Below are positions 63,024 to 64,000 of a stretch of DNA of 64,000 nucleotides, one piece after another. Each line of letters starts with the position of its first letter. The first letter of the stretch is position 1. The DNA is from Arcicella rosea (lineage in GTDB: Bacteria > Bacteroidota > Bacteroidia > Cytophagales > Spirosomataceae). Location of the stretch: NCBI RefSeq assembly GCF_014204325.1, contig NZ_JACHKT010000005.1, positions 62,001 through 126,000 on the forward strand, read 5' to 3'. A program made the position numbers and the translations under genes. The notes beneath the pieces are model-generated. The model was given only the letters and a program-made list of their open reading frames with translations. It ran no database searches and was not told the DNA's origin.

Positions 63024-64000
63024 ATGGCTGAGAATTCTCTTGATTTTGCTGAAAATAATGAAGACAACTTCGATATTAGAAAAGTCTTTTTGATGTATTT
63101 TAGGTATTGGTATTTGTTTGTTATTTCTATCGGAATTACTATTATTGGGGCTTATTTTTATTTACGTTTTACAACGCCTATATATAACGTTAATGCCGTA
63201 CTTTTAATTAAAGATGAAAAAAAGGGTATAGGTGGAAACGATATGTTGAAGGAGCTAGAAATGTTCTCTGGCAATAAGATTGTAGAAAATGAGATGGAGG
63301 TGTTAAAATCTCGTACTCTAATTACTAAAGTGGTTGATGATTTGAACCTTACCGTTGCCTATTTTCAAAAAGGCAAAATTCGTTCATATGATGAAATTTA
63401 TAAATCTTCACCGATTTGGGTACAACATGGTGAATTAAATGAAATAGCATTTAAAGAACCGTTGTTTATTCATATTATTAATCAGCAAAAGTTTGAGTTA
63501 AGGAATAATAATGGTGAATTAATGGGGACTTTTGGCTATGGGCAAAATATTAAGAGCAAATATGGAGCCTTTAGGGTATTTATCAATGATTCTTTATATC
63601 GTCATGACGATGACCTTATCAAAATAGCATTTTTGGAAAAAAATTCTTTAATAGAAAATCTTCAAACACAAATTAAAGTAGAATTACTTAACCAAAAAAG
63701 TACTGTTCTTAAACTCTCTTTAGAGAACCCTTTACCATTGAAAGGAAGATCAATTTTATCCAAATTAATTGAATCATATACTTTTTCTGCTTTGACAGAT
63801 AAAAATATGGAAGCGACTGCTACTTTACAATTTATTGATAAACGTTTACGCTTAATTACAGGGGAGTTAGGAGATGTAGAAAAAGATGTAGAGAATTATA
63901 AAAGTTCTGAAGGAATTACAGATTTGAGTGTTGAGGGTAATTTATTCTTGGAAAAAGTCAAAGAAAATGACACAAAACTGAATGAAGTAGATATCAATTT
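63024..64000 (+). CDS. Wzc/Wzz-like polysaccharide co-polymerase or tyrosine kinase, 3' end outside window
   Basis: Only the first 325 codons are visible. The protein starts MAENSLDFAENNEDNFDIRK and has an inner-membrane helix (about 30-52, YFRYWYLFVISIGITIIGAY) followed by a Wzz domain with LEMFSGNKIVENEMEVLKSRTLITKVV and a long coiled-coil region (FIDKRLRLITGELGDVEKDVENYKSSEG). In full-length homologues a second helix and a C-terminal BY-kinase domain follow, which would regulate polymer length by tyrosine phosphorylation. Whether the kinase is present cannot be seen here. It follows the OPX gene by 40 nt. Confidence 0.85.
   Translation, partial: MAENSLDFAENNEDNFDIRKVFLMYFRYWYLFVISIGITIIGAYFYLRFTTPIYNVNAVLLIKDEKKGIGGNDMLKELEMFSGNKIVENEMEVLKSRTLITKVVDDLNLTVAYFQKGKIRSYDEIYKSSPIWVQHGELNEIAFKEPLFIHIINQQKFELRNNNGELMGTFGYGQNIKSKYGAFRVFINDSLYRHDDDLIKIAFLEKNSLIENLQTQIKVELLNQKSTVLKLSLENPLPLKGRSILSKLIESYTFSALTDKNMEATATLQFIDKRLRLITGELGDVEKDVENYKSSEGITDLSVEGNLFLEKVKENDTKLNEVDIN

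Overview
The window is chromosomal DNA of a Bacteroidota bacterium, most likely a member of the Cytophagales (Spirosomataceae-like). The evidence is an AT-rich sequence, SusC/SusD, FecR/ECF, GWxTD, NIPSNAP and OmpA families typical of that phylum, and promoters of the Bacteroidota type (TTG, about 20 nt, TAnnTTTG) with no strong Shine-Dalgarno sites. The genus is an inference. No tRNA, rRNA, CRISPR array, insertion sequence or prophage was recognised.

Layout. 1-6 kb: a GntP gluconate permease (cut by the left edge), rpsU, a XerC/D recombinase, and a reverse-strand operon of VWA protein, 101-aa unknown and MoxR-type ATPase. 6-11 kb: a calcium-binding-loop propeller lipoprotein, a TonB-dependent siderophore receptor whose promoter carries repeated Fur-like operator sequences, and a small membrane-anchored protein. 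11-17.4 kb: thrA and thrB with a Schlafen/AlbA_2-type gene wedged between them, then a Uma2-type nuclease. 17.4-21 kb: a sensor kinase overlapping a gene for a repeat-rich secreted protein. 21-32 kb: a complete alpha-glucan utilisation locus on the reverse strand (ECF sigma, FecR, SusC with an N-terminal STN domain, SusD, SusE/F-like triple-module lipoprotein, GH13 amylase). 32-57 kb: mostly housekeeping and envelope genes (GH20 hexosaminidase, metG, SDR, NIPSNAP, OmpA, pth, rlmB, alkyltransferase-like protein, DUF3109, LysM transglycosylase, methyltransferases, GT4, M16 peptidase, hemW, mtgA, glucosaminidase, GWxTD). 57-60 kb: two unknown exported proteins in a gene-poor, AT-rich stretch. 60-64 kb: the start of an exopolysaccharide locus (Wzi-like, Wza-like OPX, Wzc/Wzz-like cut by the right edge).

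How genes work together. The alpha-glucan locus has the parts for binding (SusD, SusE/F), importing (SusC) and cutting (GH13) maltooligosaccharides. The STN domain on SusC, FecR and the ECF sigma factor form a trans-envelope signalling relay that probably turns the locus on. The rpsU, xerC, siderophore-receptor and other promoters can be placed precisely, and they settle several start codons.

The most unusual content is non-coding. First, four copies (one at 36.6 kb on the reverse strand, three in tandem at 41.5-41.95 kb) of an approximately 120-145 nt element have the same architecture: a stem whose sequence changes but whose pairing is kept, a conserved 30-nt box, and a terminator-like hairpin. 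G.U pairs and U-runs agree on one strand, so this looks like an undescribed small-RNA family. Second, many intergenic gaps are built from degenerate 6-9 nt words repeated many times, often arranged as reverse-complement arms. Third, the gene at 43.3 kb has a long leader that begins with a closed multi-hairpin structure.
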